This document shows, piece after piece, positions 24,837 to 41,910 of a DNA stretch of 64,000 nucleotides. The notes beneath the pieces are model-generated. The model saw only the letters and a list, made by a program, of their open reading frames with translations, had not been told where the DNA came from and made no database searches. Numbering within the stretch: the stretch's first letter is position 1; each line of letters begins with the position of its first letter. This DNA comes from Sutcliffiella horikoshii (lineage in GTDB: Bacteria; Bacillota; Bacilli; Bacillales; Bacillaceae_I): contig KV440964.1 of NCBI GenBank assembly GCA_001636495.1, positions 512,666-576,665 on the forward strand. The letters run 5' to 3'. A program made the translations under genes and the position numbers.

Positions 24837-25805
24837 TTGACAGCTCCCTTCTTACATCTATTTTACCCATTTCAATCTGTGGAAACCGCTCAGAAACTTT
24901 TAAAGGCGAGTTATCAAAAACAGCAAATTGAACATCATGAACAAAAGAGCTACAACAATGCTTACAGCTTTATCTACTACGTGGAACATGGACTGACATA
25001 TCTTCAGCAAGCCGGTAATACCCCCACGTCCATCAAGCCTGTGCTCATGTTTTATGGCATGGTTCAACTGATCAAGGCCTGTTTATTAACTGTCGATCCT
25101 TCCTATCCAGAATCAACTTCCGTTCTGGCTCACGGTGTTTCCACAAGAAAACGAAAAAAACAAAGCTATGAATTTATTCAAGATGAAGTAAAAGTTCAGA
25201 AGAACGGACTCTTTTCGCACTTTAGCGACAAAATGTTCCATGTGAAACAAACAGAAGGAACAAAGTACTCGATGAAGGATTTACTTTTCTCCATACCTGA
25301 ACTAGAGACAACCATTAAAATCACAAAAAATAAGACCCCTTTTCTTTTTGTCGGAAAAGTAACGGATGAAGTCATAAAGGTTCCATTAACCATTCTCGAT
25401 GATTACAAAATGACCAAAGACCGTTTCACCCAGTACTTCCAGAAGCAAACTTCATTTGAATTAGAATCGTTGCGTAACGACAGTCTTCTTTTTAAGGAAA
25501 TGAAAAATAGTGAATCATATCAATACTCACCCTTGTTATACAACCATGAAAAAAGCGCCCTCTATATCCCAAGGAAAAAGGAACAACTAACCTTTTTCCC
25601 CGAAATACTTGCGCACTATCTCCTCTTATATAACTTAAGCATGATCTGCCGGTATGAAACAGAATGGTGGGGCGAGCTGCTGCACACTTTCAACAGCAGC
25701 GACCTTTCGCTCATTAACCAGTTCCTTGATGTAGCATCTGTGAAAATTCCTTTTTATTTGCATGGATATTTGTTGAGAACATTCGGGATTGATAGGGAGG
25801 CATAG
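24837..25805 (+). CDS. yaaC: YaaC-like protein
   Basis: A 322-residue protein of the YaaC family (function unknown), which occurs between guaB and the rRNA operon in B. subtilis too. No signal peptide and no clear catalytic motif; aromatic residues are frequent (FYPF, YSFIYYVEHGL, FYGMVQLIKA). The only available start here is TTG at 24837, with AAGGA about 10 nt upstream. The gene faces the replication fork and the rRNA operon. The family call rests on position and general sequence character. Confidence 0.8.
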   Translation: MTAPFLHLFYPFQSVETAQKLLKASYQKQQIEHHEQKSYNNAYSFIYYVEHGLTYLQQAGNTPTSIKPVLMFYGMVQLIKACLLTVDPSYPESTSVLAHGVSTRKRKKQSYEFIQDEVKVQKNGLFSHFSDKMFHVKQTEGTKYSMKDLLFSIPELETTIKITKNKTPFLFVGKVTDEVIKVPLTILDDYKMTKDRFTQYFQKQTSFELESLRNDSLLFKEMKNSESYQYSPLLYNHEKSALYIPRKKEQLTFFPEILAHYLLLYNLSMICRYETEWWGELLHTFNSSDLSLINQFLDVASVKIPFYLHGYLLRTFGIDREA

Positions 25806-25904
25806 GAGGCATGGTGCGCGGGGCGGGGTATGGTGCGCGGCATAGCGGCGGCGGATATTGGTTGTTGTTGGTGGTGGTGCTGGTGGTGGTTCACTGAGGG
25901 CAGG
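25806..25904. other. G-rich, low-complexity stretch after yaaC
   Basis: Immediately after the yaaC stop, the plus strand is very G/T-rich: ATGGTGCGCGG occurs twice, followed by GGCGGCGG and a GTTGTTGGTGGTGG run. Strong contrast to the AT-rich surroundings. No gene, and no typical terminator for yaaC is recognised. Confidence 0.7.
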
Positions 25905-26157
25905 AATGAAGACCTCTCTGAGAGAAGATGCCTCTATGGAAGGTCTTCGTGGAGGAGATGAAGACCTTTGTGATGGGAAAAGTTTAGGCGGAAGGTCCTC
26001 ATCGTGGCAATGAAGACCTTTCCGATGGAAAAATGAGCCCCAAATTGTCTTCATACCCATGATGAAGACACTTTCGACAGGATAGCCACCTTCAAATTGT
26101 CTTCATATGCCTCATGATGACAATCTCAACGAGAGAACCTCCTCCAAATTGTCTTTA
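25905..26157. repeat. Second array of ~50-bp GAAGAC hairpin repeats
   Basis: Five units homologous, in order, to those at 3735-4000, with scattered substitutions and small deletions (for example a missing segment before the last unit). Lies at the same distance from rRNA operon 2 as the first array does from operon 1. Confidence 0.85.
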
Positions 26158-26217
26158 TAACACTGATGAGGGGGTTAATCACACTAAATCTTTACTATAG
26201 AATCGGCCCAGTGTTGG

Positions 26218-26270
26218 TTTATAAGCGAAGTTTTCATTTTATAAGCCAACTTTTCGTTTTATAAGCCAAG
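26218..26270. repeat. Tandem 20-bp TTTATAAGCCAACTTTTCG repeat, second locus
   Basis: Two and a half units; one unit fewer than the copy at 4059-4131. Confidence 0.8.
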
Positions 26271-26340
26271 TCGCACCATTTAAAGGCCATTCGACACCAA
26301 CTGACAAAAAACACTTCCCAAAAAAGTCTCACAAAACACA

Positions 26341-26377
26341 AAAAGACCAGCGCCTAAATTAATAAGCACTGGTCTTC
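26341..26377 (-). terminator. rRNA operon 2 terminator
   Basis: Minus strand AAGACCAGTGC...GCGCTGGTCTT followed by T. The stem is longer than in operon 1 because AAGACC / GGTCTT pair fully. Confidence 0.85.
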
Positions 26378-26387
26378 CTTAAATCTG

Positions 26388-26504
26388 CCTGGCAACGTCC
26401 TACTCTCACAGGGGGAGATCCCCCAACTACCATCGGCGCTGAAGAGCTTAACTTCCGTGTTCGGTATGGGAACGGGTGTGGCCTCTTCGCCATCATTACC
26501 AGAC
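26388..26504 (-). rRNA. rrf: 5S ribosomal RNA (operon 2)
   Basis: Appears identical to the 5S gene at 4249-4365 (constant offset of 22,139 bp). The 5S-23S spacer differs from operon 1 at two positions seen by eye (26522 and 26581). Confidence 0.95.
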
Positions 26505-26592
26505 ATATTCAGTTGAAGGTTAATCCTTCAAAACTAGATAATGTGTTCATATCAAGATATTCATATCGTTCACTTATTTCGATACTTATTTG

Positions 26593-31272
<4,680 letters not shown>

Positions 31273-31418
31273 GAGTCTGAGCTTTTGCTCAAAATTTGCT
31301 AGCTTGTATTACTTAAATCATTTTGCCGATTCCGTAGAACCGACGTTATGACGCTGTTGTTTTGTTTAGTTTTCAAAGAACTCTTTTGTTAGTGTCACTT
31401 GTCGAAAGCGACTTCACT

Positions 31419-31542
31419 AATATATCATTTATCAGCTTGTAAGTCAACATCTTTTCATTTTCTTTTTTTAAGATTATGTAGGATGCAACTTGCTGTCGTT
31501 GCTGACTTGATTGATTATAGCACGGTGTAAATGGGGATGCAA
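31419..31542 (-). promoter_or_regulatory. Tandem promoters of rRNA operon 2
   Basis: Minus strand P1: TTGCAT (31542-31537), 17-nt spacer, TATAAT (31519-31514). P2: TTGACT (31447-31442), 17-nt spacer, TATATT (31424-31419). Spacers are one base shorter than those of operon 1, and the P1 -10 is consensus. Confidence 0.75.
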
Positions 31543-31681
31543 TTACTTTTTTAATATATTTTTAAATTCTTTGGTCTCAACCTGGCAGGGGGCAACAAAG
31601 GGCCCCCCTAACAGACTGCTTACTGTTCAATTACTTTGGAGTGCACAGTAAATGTTTTCAGCTTGTCATACTAAAAGGTCA

Positions 31682-32752
31682 CTATTTCACAATTTCTTCT
31701 ATAAATATATCTAACTCCTGTGTCAAAGTAATGAATTGATCGGTATCCAGATCCCTTACCATTGGTCTTGAGGGATTGTTTGGATCTATGAAGACAACTT
31801 CTGCGACTTTCTTGTTTGAAAGCCGGATTTTGTCCCCTATGCTAAAGTTGCATACATTGGTTGTCAGAGCTTGCACGATAGATAGATCATATTTTCCGAA
31901 GGTTTCATGTTTGAGTTGCTCAATCACTTTAAAAGGTGATTGCTTGCTGCGGTATTTTCTTGGTGATGTCATGGCATGATATACATCTGCAACGGCAAGT
32001 ATTTTGGTATAGGGATGTATCTTATCTTCGGCAAGTCCAAAAGGGTATCCGGTTTTATCATAGCGTTCATGATGTTGAAGAACCGCAAGTTTTATTTCAT
32101 CCTGTATGACCGGCTGCTTGCTTACCATTTGGTAACTGAAGATGGGATGTTCTTTAATCTGTGCAAACTCCTCCCTTTTTAGGACGGCAACATTTTTCAA
32201 GATTTTCTGATCAATGCGAGCCATTCCGCAATCCATCAAGAATCCTGCTATTCCGACCTGGATGATGTCTTTCTTTTTATTACCAAGGGCGTTAGCTATA
32301 GCAGCTGCGATAATGGCCACCGATACGGAGTGATGATAGATGTATTCTTCTTCATTTGTATAATGGTAAACGGTGAAAACTTCTTCTTGATACTGAAGTG
32401 ACTTCTCCAGCAAAGGGATGATCGTCTTACGAACAGCGCCGTAATCGATGGGAGTTCCTGATTCCCATCCTTCATACATTCTTTTATAGGCTTGGGTTGC
32501 TTTAAAGTACATTTGCAAGAAGGAGTCCTCTTTAGGCTTTTCTTCTAACATTGCTAGAAGTTGGGGATTGAAGGGCTGTCCATTTGAAAGGAAAGTTTCC
32601 ACTTCCACTTTTTTCACCAGAAAAGATTCCAATATTTCGATATGCTCGTTTGTCAGGACGGTTCTTTTGGTCATAATGGGCTTTGATGTGAGCGCTTTTA
32701 TCTCCTGTGCCAAAATACATCCTTCCACCAGCTGTTCGGTTTTTACTAACAT
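31682..32752 (-). CDS. HD-GYP-type protein with altered HD motif
   Basis: A 356-residue protein resembling HD-GYP cyclic-di-GMP phosphodiesterases. The C-terminal half has IYHHSVSVA, then LMDCGMARI where family members have HDIGK, then HHERYDKTGYPFGL (GYP motif) and ADVYHAMTSPRKYR. The His of the HD pair is Met here, while the Asp, the HHE and the GYP are kept, so metal binding and catalysis may be changed. The ATG at 32752 is chosen for AAGGAG 10 nt upstream. B. subtilis has no gene at this place between gyrA and the rRNA operon. Whether it hydrolyses c-di-GMP is unknown. Confidence 0.85.
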   Translation of the reverse strand: MLVKTEQLVEGCILAQEIKALTSKPIMTKRTVLTNEHIEILESFLVKKVEVETFLSNGQPFNPQLLAMLEEKPKEDSFLQMYFKATQAYKRMYEGWESGTPIDYGAVRKTIIPLLEKSLQYQEEVFTVYHYTNEEEYIYHHSVSVAIIAAAIANALGNKKKDIIQVGIAGFLMDCGMARIDQKILKNVAVLKREEFAQIKEHPIFSYQMVSKQPVIQDEIKLAVLQHHERYDKTGYPFGLAEDKIHPYTKILAVADVYHAMTSPRKYRSKQSPFKVIEQLKHETFGKYDLSIVQALTTNVCNFSIGDKIRLSNKKVAEVVFIDPNNPSRPMVRDLDTDQFITLTQELDIFIEEIVK

Positions 32753-32776
32753 GAACGCTTCTCTCCTTATAAATAA

Positions 32777-32803
32777 AGAGGAACACATGAAAGTGCTCCT
32801 CTT
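32777..32803 (-). terminator. gyrA terminator
   Basis: Minus strand AAGAGGAGCAC-TTTCAT-GTGTTCCTCTT hairpin followed by TATTT. It ends only about 10 nt before the ribosome site of the HD-GYP-type gene, so that gene needs read-through. Confidence 0.8.
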
Positions 32804-32831
32804 TTAGAGTTGATCATTTACTATGCATCTT

Positions 32832-35327
32832 TTATTCTTCGACTTCTTCAGTGGAATTTCCTTCTTCGATTTCTGTATCTTCGGAACCATCTTCCGGCTC
32901 TTCCTCTTTGTCCACTCTTGCGACAGTTGTCACAAATTCATTATCCGCAAGGCGAATCAGCTTCACCCCTTGGGTGTTTCGACCCATTTGAGAGATTCCG
33001 TCCACTGACATACGAATCAGGACGCCGCTTGCCGTAATAAGCATTAAGTCCTCTTCTGTTGTGACGGTCTTCACTGCAACTAGTTCCCCATTACGTTCGG
33101 TAATGTTGCAAGTTTTGATTCCTTTTCCTCCACGGGTTTGAATTCGGTACTCTTCTGCCGGAGTACGTTTACCATATCCGTTCTTGGTAACCACCAGTAC
33201 ATCCAGGCCTTCTTCCAACAGTTCCATTCCCACTACTTCATCGTTGTCAGAAATAGATATACCTTTCACCCCAGTTGCGGTTCTTCCCATTGAACGTACA
33301 TCTGTTTCGTGGAAACGGATGAGCATCCCGTTTTTCGTTCCGATGATCATTTCTTTCGTGCCATCGGTTAATTTTACAGAGATTAACTCATCGCTTTCTC
33401 GCAATCCAAGTGCAATTAAGCCGCCTTTACGGATATTGGCGAATTGAGATAACGGAGAACGCTTGGATATTCCATGCTTGGTTGTAAAGAATAGATACCA
33501 GTCGTCTACAAAGTCTTCTACCGGGATAATGGCATTCACCCATTCTCCTTTTTCCACCTCAAGCAGGTTGATAATCGGAATTCCTTTTGCAGTACGGCTA
33601 AATTCCGGAATCTCGTAACCTTTTGCACGGTACACTTTCCCTTTGTTTGTAAAGAAAAGGAGCGTATCGTGAGTGGAAGTGGTTAATAGGTGTTCAACAA
33701 AGTCATTCTCGTTGGTTCCCATCCCTTGGATTCCACGGCCTCCTCTTCGCTGGCTGCGGTAAGTGGAAAGCGGCAGACGCTTGATGTAACCGTTATGTGT
33801 AAGAGTGATCACGACATTTTGACGTGGAATTAAATCCTCATCTTCAATGTTCTCAAAGCCGCCTACCATTATCTCTGTACGACGATTGTCATTGAAACGT
33901 TCTTTCACTTCTGTTAGTTCCTCGCGGATAATCTCGAGTACTTTTTCTTCGTCTGCAAGAATTGCTTTCAGTTCACCAATAAGCTGCATAAGCCCTTGGT
34001 ATTCTTCTTCTATCTTTTCTCGCTCTAAACCTGTTAGACGCTGTAGGCGCATGTCTAGAATAGCTTGTGCTTGTTTCTCAGATAGAGAGAATTCGGTCAT
34101 TAAGCCTTCTCTAGCAATATCAGCCGTTTGGGAACTACGAATCAAAGTGATAACCGCATCCAAGTGATCTAACGCAATACGCAGACCTTCTAAGATGTGT
34201 GCTCTTGCTTCCGCTTTACGCAATTCGAATGCCGTACGGCGCTTGATTACTACTTTTTGATGTTCTAGGTAGTAGTACAGACATTGTTTCAAGTTTAATA
34301 CTTTCGGTTCGCCGTTTACTAACGCAAGCAGGTTGATACCAAAGCTTGTTTGAAGGGACGTCTGTTTATATAAGTTATTTAAAAGGACATTAGCATTCGC
34401 ATCTTTTTTAACTTCCATTACGACACGCATTCCATTACGGTCGGATTCATCACGTAAGTCAGAGATACCTTCTATCTTTTTATCACGAACAAGGTCTGCG
34501 ATTTTTTCGATTAGCTTTGCTTTATTCACTTGATAAGGCAGTTCATGAACAAGGATGACTTCTCTGCCGTTAGGCTTGGTTTCGATCTCCACTTTTGCAC
34601 GAACAGTGATAGAGCCACGACCAGTTTCATATGCTCTTCTGATCCCGCTTCTACCTAAAATTTGTCCCGCTGTCGGGAAGTCCGGACCAGGAATGATTTC
34701 CATTAACTCGGGTATGGTAATGTCAGGATCCTTGCTTACGGCAAGTACTCCGTCAATGATCTCTCCCAGCTGGTGAGGTGGGATATTGGTAGCCATACCT
34801 ACTGCGATTCCAGAAGCACCGTTTACTAGCAAGTTTGGAAAACGTGCTGGCAACACGATCGGCTCCCTCTCGGAACCATCATAGTTATCTTGGTAGTCAA
34901 TGGTATCTTTATTGATATCACGAAGGATTTCCATCGAGATTTTCGACATTCTTGCTTCCGTGTAACGCATGGCAGCTGCAGCGTCCCCATCGACTGAACC
35001 GAAGTTTCCATGGCCATCGATCAGCATGTAACGGAAGTTGAAATTTTGTGCCATACGGACCATCGTGTCATAAACAGCAGAGTCACCATGTGGATGGTAC
35101 TTCCCGATTACTTCCCCAACGATACGGGCGGACTTTTTATAGGCTTTATCTGATGTCATACCTAAATCGTTCATCGCGTATAAAATACGGCGGTGTACAG
35201 GTTTTAATCCGTCCCGTACATCAGGTAGGGCACGGGATACGATTACACTCATGGCATAGTCTAGGAATGATGTTCTCATTTCCTGACTGATATTTATTTC
35301 TTTAACTTGAGAGGACCTCTCAGACAT
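32832..35327 (-). CDS. gyrA: DNA gyrase subunit A
   Basis: Cleaves and rejoins DNA for ATP-driven negative supercoiling. The catalytic tyrosine is Y122 (RYTEARMS). The quinolone-determining region [13 protein letters not shown] has S83 and D87, so no common resistance change is seen. The GyrA box QRRGGRG that starts the DNA-wrapping C-terminal domain is present, and the tail is acidic. The frame is open upstream, but GGAGG 9 nt before the ATG at 35327 and the family N-terminus fix the start, giving 831 residues. Follows gyrB after 113 bp. Confidence 0.98.
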   Translation of the reverse strand: MSERSSQVKEINISQEMRTSFLDYAMSVIVSRALPDVRDGLKPVHRRILYAMNDLGMTSDKAYKKSARIVGEVIGKYHPHGDSAVYDTMVRMAQNFNFRYMLIDGHGNFGSVDGDAAAAMRYTEARMSKISMEILRDINKDTIDYQDNYDGSEREPIVLPARFPNLLVNGASGIAVGMATNIPPHQLGEIIDGVLAVSKDPDITIPELMEIIPGPDFPTAGQILGRSGIRRAYETGRGSITVRAKVEIETKPNGREVILVHELPYQVNKAKLIEKIADLVRDKKIEGISDLRDESDRNGMRVVMEVKKDANANVLLNNLYKQTSLQTSFGINLLALVNGEPKVLNLKQCLYYYLEHQKVVIKRRTAFELRKAEARAHILEGLRIALDHLDAVITLIRSSQTADIAREGLMTEFSLSEKQAQAILDMRLQRLTGLEREKIEEEYQGLMQLIGELKAILADEEKVLEIIREELTEVKERFNDNRRTEIMVGGFENIEDEDLIPRQNVVITLTHNGYIKRLPLSTYRSQRRGGRGIQGMGTNENDFVEHLLTTSTHDTLLFFTNKGKVYRAKGYEIPEFSRTAKGIPIINLLEVEKGEWVNAIIPVEDFVDDWYLFFTTKHGISKRSPLSQFANIRKGGLIALGLRESDELISVKLTDGTKEMIIGTKNGMLIRFHETDVRSMGRTATGVKGISISDNDEVVGMELLEEGLDVLVVTKNGYGKRTPAEEYRIQTRGGKGIKTCNITERNGELVAVKTVTTEEDLMLITASGVLIRMSVDGISQMGRNTQGVKLIRLADNEFVTTVARVDKEEEPEDGSEDTEIEEGNSTEEVEE

Positions 35328-35440
35328 AATAACGAACCTCCTTGCGAAATGTGAGTTCATGACTACATTCGCTTTCGCTCTTCTCTATGTAAAAGACAGG
35401 ATAGCATGACACTACCCCGCTTTTTTTATGGATACTTGAA

Positions 35441-37390
<1,950 letters not shown>

Positions 37391-37472
37391 TTATTTCTAC
37401 ACAATAGACTTCGTTTATGGCCAGCGGGGTGCGTTCCCCTTTTGGAGAAAAGACTGATAAGCGCCGCTGTAT

Positions 37473-37721
37473 CTAATAGAGCATCTCCTCAAAGGAGGTG
37501 TCCATTCTTTTTTTCAAAGTGGTTGAGGCTAAGGGAGAGAGATAAATATTCTCTTCTGTAATCACAATTGATTTTATATCATGCTTACTGATGTTTTTGA
37601 TGGATTTGCTTGCCACATCGGGAAGGGTGCTTTTCCAATCTGACTGCAACAATCTGCGATCTAAGATGGCAATTATTTTCGATGCTCGTACCATCACTTC
37701 TTCTCCAATATGCAGATACAT
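37473..37721 (-). CDS. remB: Extracellular matrix regulator RemB (YaaB)
   Basis: An 82-residue small protein of the RemB/DUF370-related group. In B. subtilis it is linked to matrix gene expression and biofilm formation. MYLHIGEE at the start and NIYLSPLASTTLKKR near the end match the family. The ATG at 37721 is preferred to one at 37727 because the GAGGTG site is 7 nt from it and overlaps the other. Sits 11 nt after recF and before gyrB, as in B. subtilis. Confidence 0.9.
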   Translation of the reverse strand: MYLHIGEEVMVRASKIIAILDRRLLQSDWKSTLPDVASKSIKNISKHDIKSIVITEENIYLSPLASTTLKKRMDTSFEEMLY

Positions 37722-37732
37722 GCCCATTCACC

Positions 37733-38854
37733 TCAATTTCGTTTCTTGATCGTACCGGAAACCACTTCATATGTTGCCGCCTGTTTCAAGGTTTGATGGT
37801 CTATTCCATCTACATTCGTCGTCGTAACGAATGTTTGAACTTTCCCTTGTATCGTATTCAAAAGGTGGGATTGTCTATAATCATCGAGTTCCGATAACAC
37901 GTCGTCTAGTAGCAGAATGGGATATTCACCTACTACCGAGTGAATAAGATCTATTTCGGCAAGCTTCAGCGAAAGAGCTGTTGTGCGTTGTTGTCCTTGT
38001 GACCCGAATGTTTGGACGTCTTTTCCGTTCACTTGAAAGAGTAGATCATCACGATGCGGTCCGAATAGTGTGACGCCTCTTTCAATTTCTCTAACTTTTA
38101 TTTTATCAAACTTTTCGTTATATGCTTCTATCATTTTCGACAAGTTTGTTGTTTCTGATACATAATCTATAGATGGTTTATAGACAATGGTTAATTCTTC
38201 CAATCCTCTACTGATGCTGTGATGGATGGGCTGAGCCCAGCTTTGCAACAATCCGACAAACTCCTGCCGTTTTTCCGTGATGCTTGCGGCAAGTTCGATA
38301 AGTTGTTCGGTAAGCACAAACAGCATGGTCTCATCTTTTTGTTTTCTTGTCTGCAATTGCTTTAAATAGTGGTTCCGCTGCTGCAATACCTTTTGATACC
38401 TAGAAAGGTCATGCATATACCGCGGGGATACCTGACCAAGCTCCATATCGATGAAACGACGCCTCACCTGAGGACTGCCCTTCACAAGTGTCAGATCCTC
38501 AGGTGCAAACATGACGATATTCATATTGCCGATATACTGGCTTAATTTAGTCTGTTCAATATGATTAATTTTTGCTTTTTTCCCTTTTTTACTTATAACA
38601 AGCTGCAAGGGCAATGGTCCATTTCGTTTATGTATCCTACCTTCTATTTTACCATATTCTTCGTCCCATCTGATAAGATCTTTATCATTGGACGTTCGGT
38701 GTGATTTGGCCATCGCCAGAACATAGATGGATTCCATCACATTAGTCTTGCCTTGTGCATTTTCTCCCAAAATGACATTCACACCGTCTTCAAACTCAAC
38801 GTGCAAGCTTTCGTAATTCCGGTAGTGTCTAAGCGTCAGCTCTTCAATATACAA
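37733..38854 (-). CDS. recF: DNA replication and repair protein RecF
   Basis: SMC-like ATPase that helps load RecA at single-strand gaps. 373 residues: Walker A GENAQGKT (30-37), ABC signature FGSQGQQRT and Walker [12 protein letters not shown] near the C-terminus. Directly follows yaaA in the dnaA-dnaN-yaaA-recF order. Confidence 0.98.
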   Translation of the reverse strand: MYIEELTLRHYRNYESLHVEFEDGVNVILGENAQGKTNVMESIYVLAMAKSHRTSNDKDLIRWDEEYGKIEGRIHKRNGPLPLQLVISKKGKKAKINHIEQTKLSQYIGNMNIVMFAPEDLTLVKGSPQVRRRFIDMELGQVSPRYMHDLSRYQKVLQQRNHYLKQLQTRKQKDETMLFVLTEQLIELAASITEKRQEFVGLLQSWAQPIHHSISRGLEELTIVYKPSIDYVSETTNLSKMIEAYNEKFDKIKVREIERGVTLFGPHRDDLLFQVNGKDVQTFGSQGQQRTTALSLKLAEIDLIHSVVGEYPILLLDDVLSELDDYRQSHLLNTIQGKVQTFVTTTNVDGIDHQTLKQAATYEVVSGTIKKRN

Positions 38855-38871
38855 TCCGCTTCACCAACTCA

Positions 38872-39084
38872 TCAGGAAACAATGACATAGCTGCCGTAAC
38901 CGTCTATTTCTACTACATCCTGCACGTTCAATTTTCTTCCTCTTCTATTTTCAAGCTCTCCGTTCACTTTCACTTCATATTCCTGAAGGAACCACTTTGC
39001 CATTCCACCTGACTGGATGACATCTGCCAGCTTCAAAAATTGTCCAAGAGTAATTATATCTGTTGAAATTTGAATTTCTTTCAT
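38872..39084 (-). CDS. yaaA: S4-domain RNA-binding protein YaaA (RlbA)
   Basis: A 70-residue protein consisting of one S4 RNA-binding domain (LGQFLKLADVIQSGGMAKWFLQEYEVKVNGELENRRGRKL). The B. subtilis homologue is a ribosome-associated factor. Follows dnaN after 158 bp and precedes recF by 17 bp. Confidence 0.95.
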   Translation of the reverse strand: MKEIQISTDIITLGQFLKLADVIQSGGMAKWFLQEYEVKVNGELENRRGRKLNVQDVVEIDGYGSYVIVS

Positions 39085-39242
39085 CGATTCGCGCTCGCTT
39101 TCTTTTTAAGGGTTTGAATAAAGTTCCACGTCTTTTCTTTTAACATTCCCTTATTCTCTATTTCTTATTGTACTAGAACTTCTCCATATAGAAAAGAAAG
39201 CCACTAGGATTAGTCGCTAGTAGCTTTCTTAATCTATGTTTA

Positions 39243-40379
39243 TTAGTAAGTTCTGACAGGCAGGATTAGTTGCAGCATGGAATCATCATGCAAGGTTTTG
39301 ATGACAAATGGTCTCATCGCTCCAGTGAAGTTAATCAAGATTTCGTTTCCTTCAAGCGCTTTTAACGCATCCATCATATATTTGGCACTAAAAGAGATTT
39401 TCAGTTCTTCTCCGTTAATGGAGTTGCTTTGTACCTGTTCGACAACTTTCCCCACTTCCGGTGAATTGGAGGAAACCTCCAAAGCATCCGCTTCAAGTGT
39501 AGCAAGTTTCACAACGTTGTTTCTTCCCTCTCTTGCCAATAGACTCGCACGATCAATGGCCTGAAGGAATTCTTTCGTCGTTACTGTAATGTCTGTTTTA
39601 CTTTCAGCTGGAATCAATCGGGACGTATCCGGATAGTTTCCATCAAGCAAACGGGAAAAGAAAAGAATGTTTTTCGCTTTGAATAGCACCTGGTTTTCTG
39701 TTACAACGATATCCAACATTTCATTGTTGTCATCAAGGATTTTATTCAATTCATTCAAGCTTTTACCTGGAATGACCACATTGCAGGAAATGTCGTTCTC
39801 TGCTTCCACTTTTGCTTTGCGCAAAGCAAGACGATGGCTATCTGTTGCAATACAGATAAGTTCATGGTTTTCAAGTTTCCAGTTTACACCTGTCAAGATA
39901 GGGCGTGTTTCTGAGGTGGACACTGCGAACACCGTTTGTCGAATAATATTTTTCAAAAGATCTGTAGGGACCTTAAATACGTTTTGTTCCTCGACTTGAG
40001 GCAGATGCGGATATTCGGCAGCATCCTGCCCATTCAAGTTGAATTCGGAGTTCCCGGAGCGGATGGTGGTCACGTATTGGTTTTGTACCTCTATTTCCAC
40101 TGTATCCATAGGGAGCTTTTTAATGATTTCACTGAAAAAACGAGCTTGTAATACGACACTACCGGAAGCTTTTACTTCTACATTCTCGGATCCTTCTTCT
40201 TCACAAGGAATAAAGGATTCTATGGAAATATCGGAGTCACTACCAGTCAATGTTACTCCTTCTTCTGTTGCGACAATCTTTATACCAGTAAGAATCGGAA
40301 TCGTTGTCCGGGAAGAGACGGCTTTCAGTACATCTTGAACGCTTTGAACCAGCTTGTCACGTTGGATAATAAATTTCAT
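39243..40379 (-). CDS. dnaN: DNA polymerase III sliding clamp (beta subunit)
   Basis: Ring-shaped clamp that tethers the replicative polymerase. 378 residues in three similar domains, starting MKFIIQRDKL and ending MLQLILPVRTY. The reading frame is open upstream through the origin spacer, but GGAGG before the ATG at 40379 and family length set the start. Between dnaA and dnaN is the unwinding part of oriC. It is in the dnaA operon in related species. Confidence 0.98.
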   Translation of the reverse strand: MKFIIQRDKLVQSVQDVLKAVSSRTTIPILTGIKIVATEEGVTLTGSDSDISIESFIPCEEEGSENVEVKASGSVVLQARFFSEIIKKLPMDTVEIEVQNQYVTTIRSGNSEFNLNGQDAAEYPHLPQVEEQNVFKVPTDLLKNIIRQTVFAVSTSETRPILTGVNWKLENHELICIATDSHRLALRKAKVEAENDISCNVVIPGKSLNELNKILDDNNEMLDIVVTENQVLFKAKNILFFSRLLDGNYPDTSRLIPAESKTDITVTTKEFLQAIDRASLLAREGRNNVVKLATLEADALEVSSNSPEVGKVVEQVQSNSINGEELKISFSAKYMMDALKALEGNEILINFTGAMRPFVIKTLHDDSMLQLILPVRTY

Positions 40380-40383
40380 CGTA

Positions 40384-40557
40384 ATCCTCCTTATAGGGCA
40401 GGTCTTTTTATATATTTTTATTAATAAAAAACAGTAGAAGTAATAGTAGGGGCTGTGATTATGTGGATAAGTCCTTTTTTCGTAACAAGGAGTAGATATC
40501 CACATGTGTATAAACTGTGTTTAACTTAAGCCCACTTATACACAGTTTCCACTGATG
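40384..40557. other. oriC unwinding region (incC): DnaA boxes, DnaA-trios, AT-rich element
   Basis: Contains a perfect DnaA box TGTGGATAA (40462-40470), one-mismatch boxes at 40496-40504, 40505-40513 and 40536-40544, a GGGG tract (40449-40452), then AGTAGAAGTAATAGTAG (40433-40449), which reads 3'-GAT GAT AAT GAA GAT GA-5' as DnaA-trios. An AT-rich segment (about 40407-40430) follows. The order box, GC cluster, trios, AT-rich DNA is that of the B. subtilis basal unwinding system. Confidence 0.88.
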
Positions 40558-40563
40558 GTCTTT

Positions 40564-41910
40564 TTAACTTTTAAGAGAATCGGCTATTGATTGTATCTGT
40601 TTTTGCAAGGATGTATCAGTTTTAACTAGATTGGAGATTTTTTCATGGGCATGAATAACGGTTGTATGGTCACGTCCTCCAAACTCCTCGCCGATTTTAG
40701 GTAAAGAGAAATCAGTAAGCTCCCTTGATAAGTACATGGCAATTTGACGAGGGAACGCGACAGATTTCGTGCGTTTCTTCGCTTTAAAGTCCTCTAGTCT
40801 TACGTTGTACTCTTCTCCTACTGTCCGCTGAATATCAAGGATGGTGACCACTCTGGGTTTGGAACTCGGGATGATATCCTTCAGCGCTTCCGCTGCCAGA
40901 TCGGCATTGATATCCTTATTGATCAAGGAAGAATAGGCAACTACCCTAATGAGAGCACCCTCGAGTTCACGGATATTGGAATCAATTTGATTGGCGATAT
41001 AAAGCATCACTTCGTTAGGAATATCCAGTCCTTCTGCTTTCGCCTTTTTTCGTAAAATGGCGATACGAGTTTCCAGATCAGGTGGCGTAATGTCCGTAAT
41101 CAGACCCCATTCAAAGCGGGACCTGAGACGGTCTTCCAATGTAGGGATCTCTTTTGGTGGACGGTCACTGGAGATGACAATCTGTTTGCTTTCTTCATGT
41201 AATGTGTTAAATGTATGGAAAAATTCCTCTTGCGTTTGTTCTTTTCCAGCAAGGAATTGAATATCATCAATTAGCAACACATCGACATTTCGATATTTAT
41301 TGCGAAAATCGACAGCCTTGTTATCCCGAATGGAATTAATGAATTCATTGGTGAATTTTTCAGATGATAAATAGACCACCTTTGCGTCCGGTTTATGCTC
41401 GATGACATAATGACCAATCGCATGCATTAAGTGGGTTTTTCCTAGTCCTACTCCCCCATAAATGAATAGAGGGTTATAGGCTTTTGCTGGGGCTTCTGCC
41501 ACGGCCAAGGATGCAGCATGGGCAAATCTGTTTCCAGATCCGATGACAAACGTGTCGAATGTGTATTTCGGATTCAACATATTTTGCGGTATTTCTATAG
41601 AATCATCGTCTCTTCTTACTTTTGCAGGTGGTGTTTTTATTTCCATCTCTTCATCCGCCTGGTTTTGGGGAATAATAAATTTGATGGATAACTCTTCCCC
41701 TGTGATATCTGAGATGGTTTCTCCAATAAGACCAGAATACCTGGACTCCAGCCAGTCTCTTGCAAATTCATTTGGTGCGGTGATGACAAGATTATCACCC
41801 TTCAGAGAATGGGCCTTCGTACTTTTCAACCATGTTTCAAAGCTTGGTTTACTTATCTTTTTCTCTATCTGATTTAATGCTTTGACCCAAAGATCAGAAA
41901 TGTTTTTCAT
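40564..41910 (-). CDS. dnaA: Chromosomal replication initiator DnaA
   Basis: AAA+ protein that opens oriC and loads the helicase. 448 residues: N-terminal helicase-loader domain (1-80), linker, AAA+ domain with Walker [10 protein letters not shown] (152-160) and Walker [10 protein letters not shown], and the DNA-binding domain with [15 protein letters not shown]. Two adjacent ATG codons (41913, 41910) are possible; the second has the better distance (7 nt) from AAAGGGGG. Flanked by DnaA boxes on both sides, so autoregulation is likely. Confidence 0.98.
   Translation of the reverse strand: MKNISDLWVKALNQIEKKISKPSFETWLKSTKAHSLKGDNLVITAPNEFARDWLESRYSGLIGETISDITGEELSIKFIIPQNQADEEMEIKTPPAKVRRDDDSIEIPQNMLNPKYTFDTFVIGSGNRFAHAASLAVAEAPAKAYNPLFIYGGVGLGKTHLMHAIGHYVIEHKPDAKVVYLSSEKFTNEFINSIRDNKAVDFRNKYRNVDVLLIDDIQFLAGKEQTQEEFFHTFNTLHEESKQIVISSDRPPKEIPTLEDRLRSRFEWGLITDITPPDLETRIAILRKKAKAEGLDIPNEVMLYIANQIDSNIRELEGALIRVVAYSSLINKDINADLAAEALKDIIPSSKPRVVTILDIQRTVGEEYNVRLEDFKAKKRTKSVAFPRQIAMYLSRELTDFSLPKIGEEFGGRDHTTVIHAHEKISNLVKTDTSLQKQIQSIADSLKS

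Noticed and set aside
31560-31681. GGGGGCCCTTTGTTGCCCCC hairpin downstream of the HD-GYP-like gene as a terminator
   Set aside because: Stem is good but no T-run follows on the minus strand; left unannotated.
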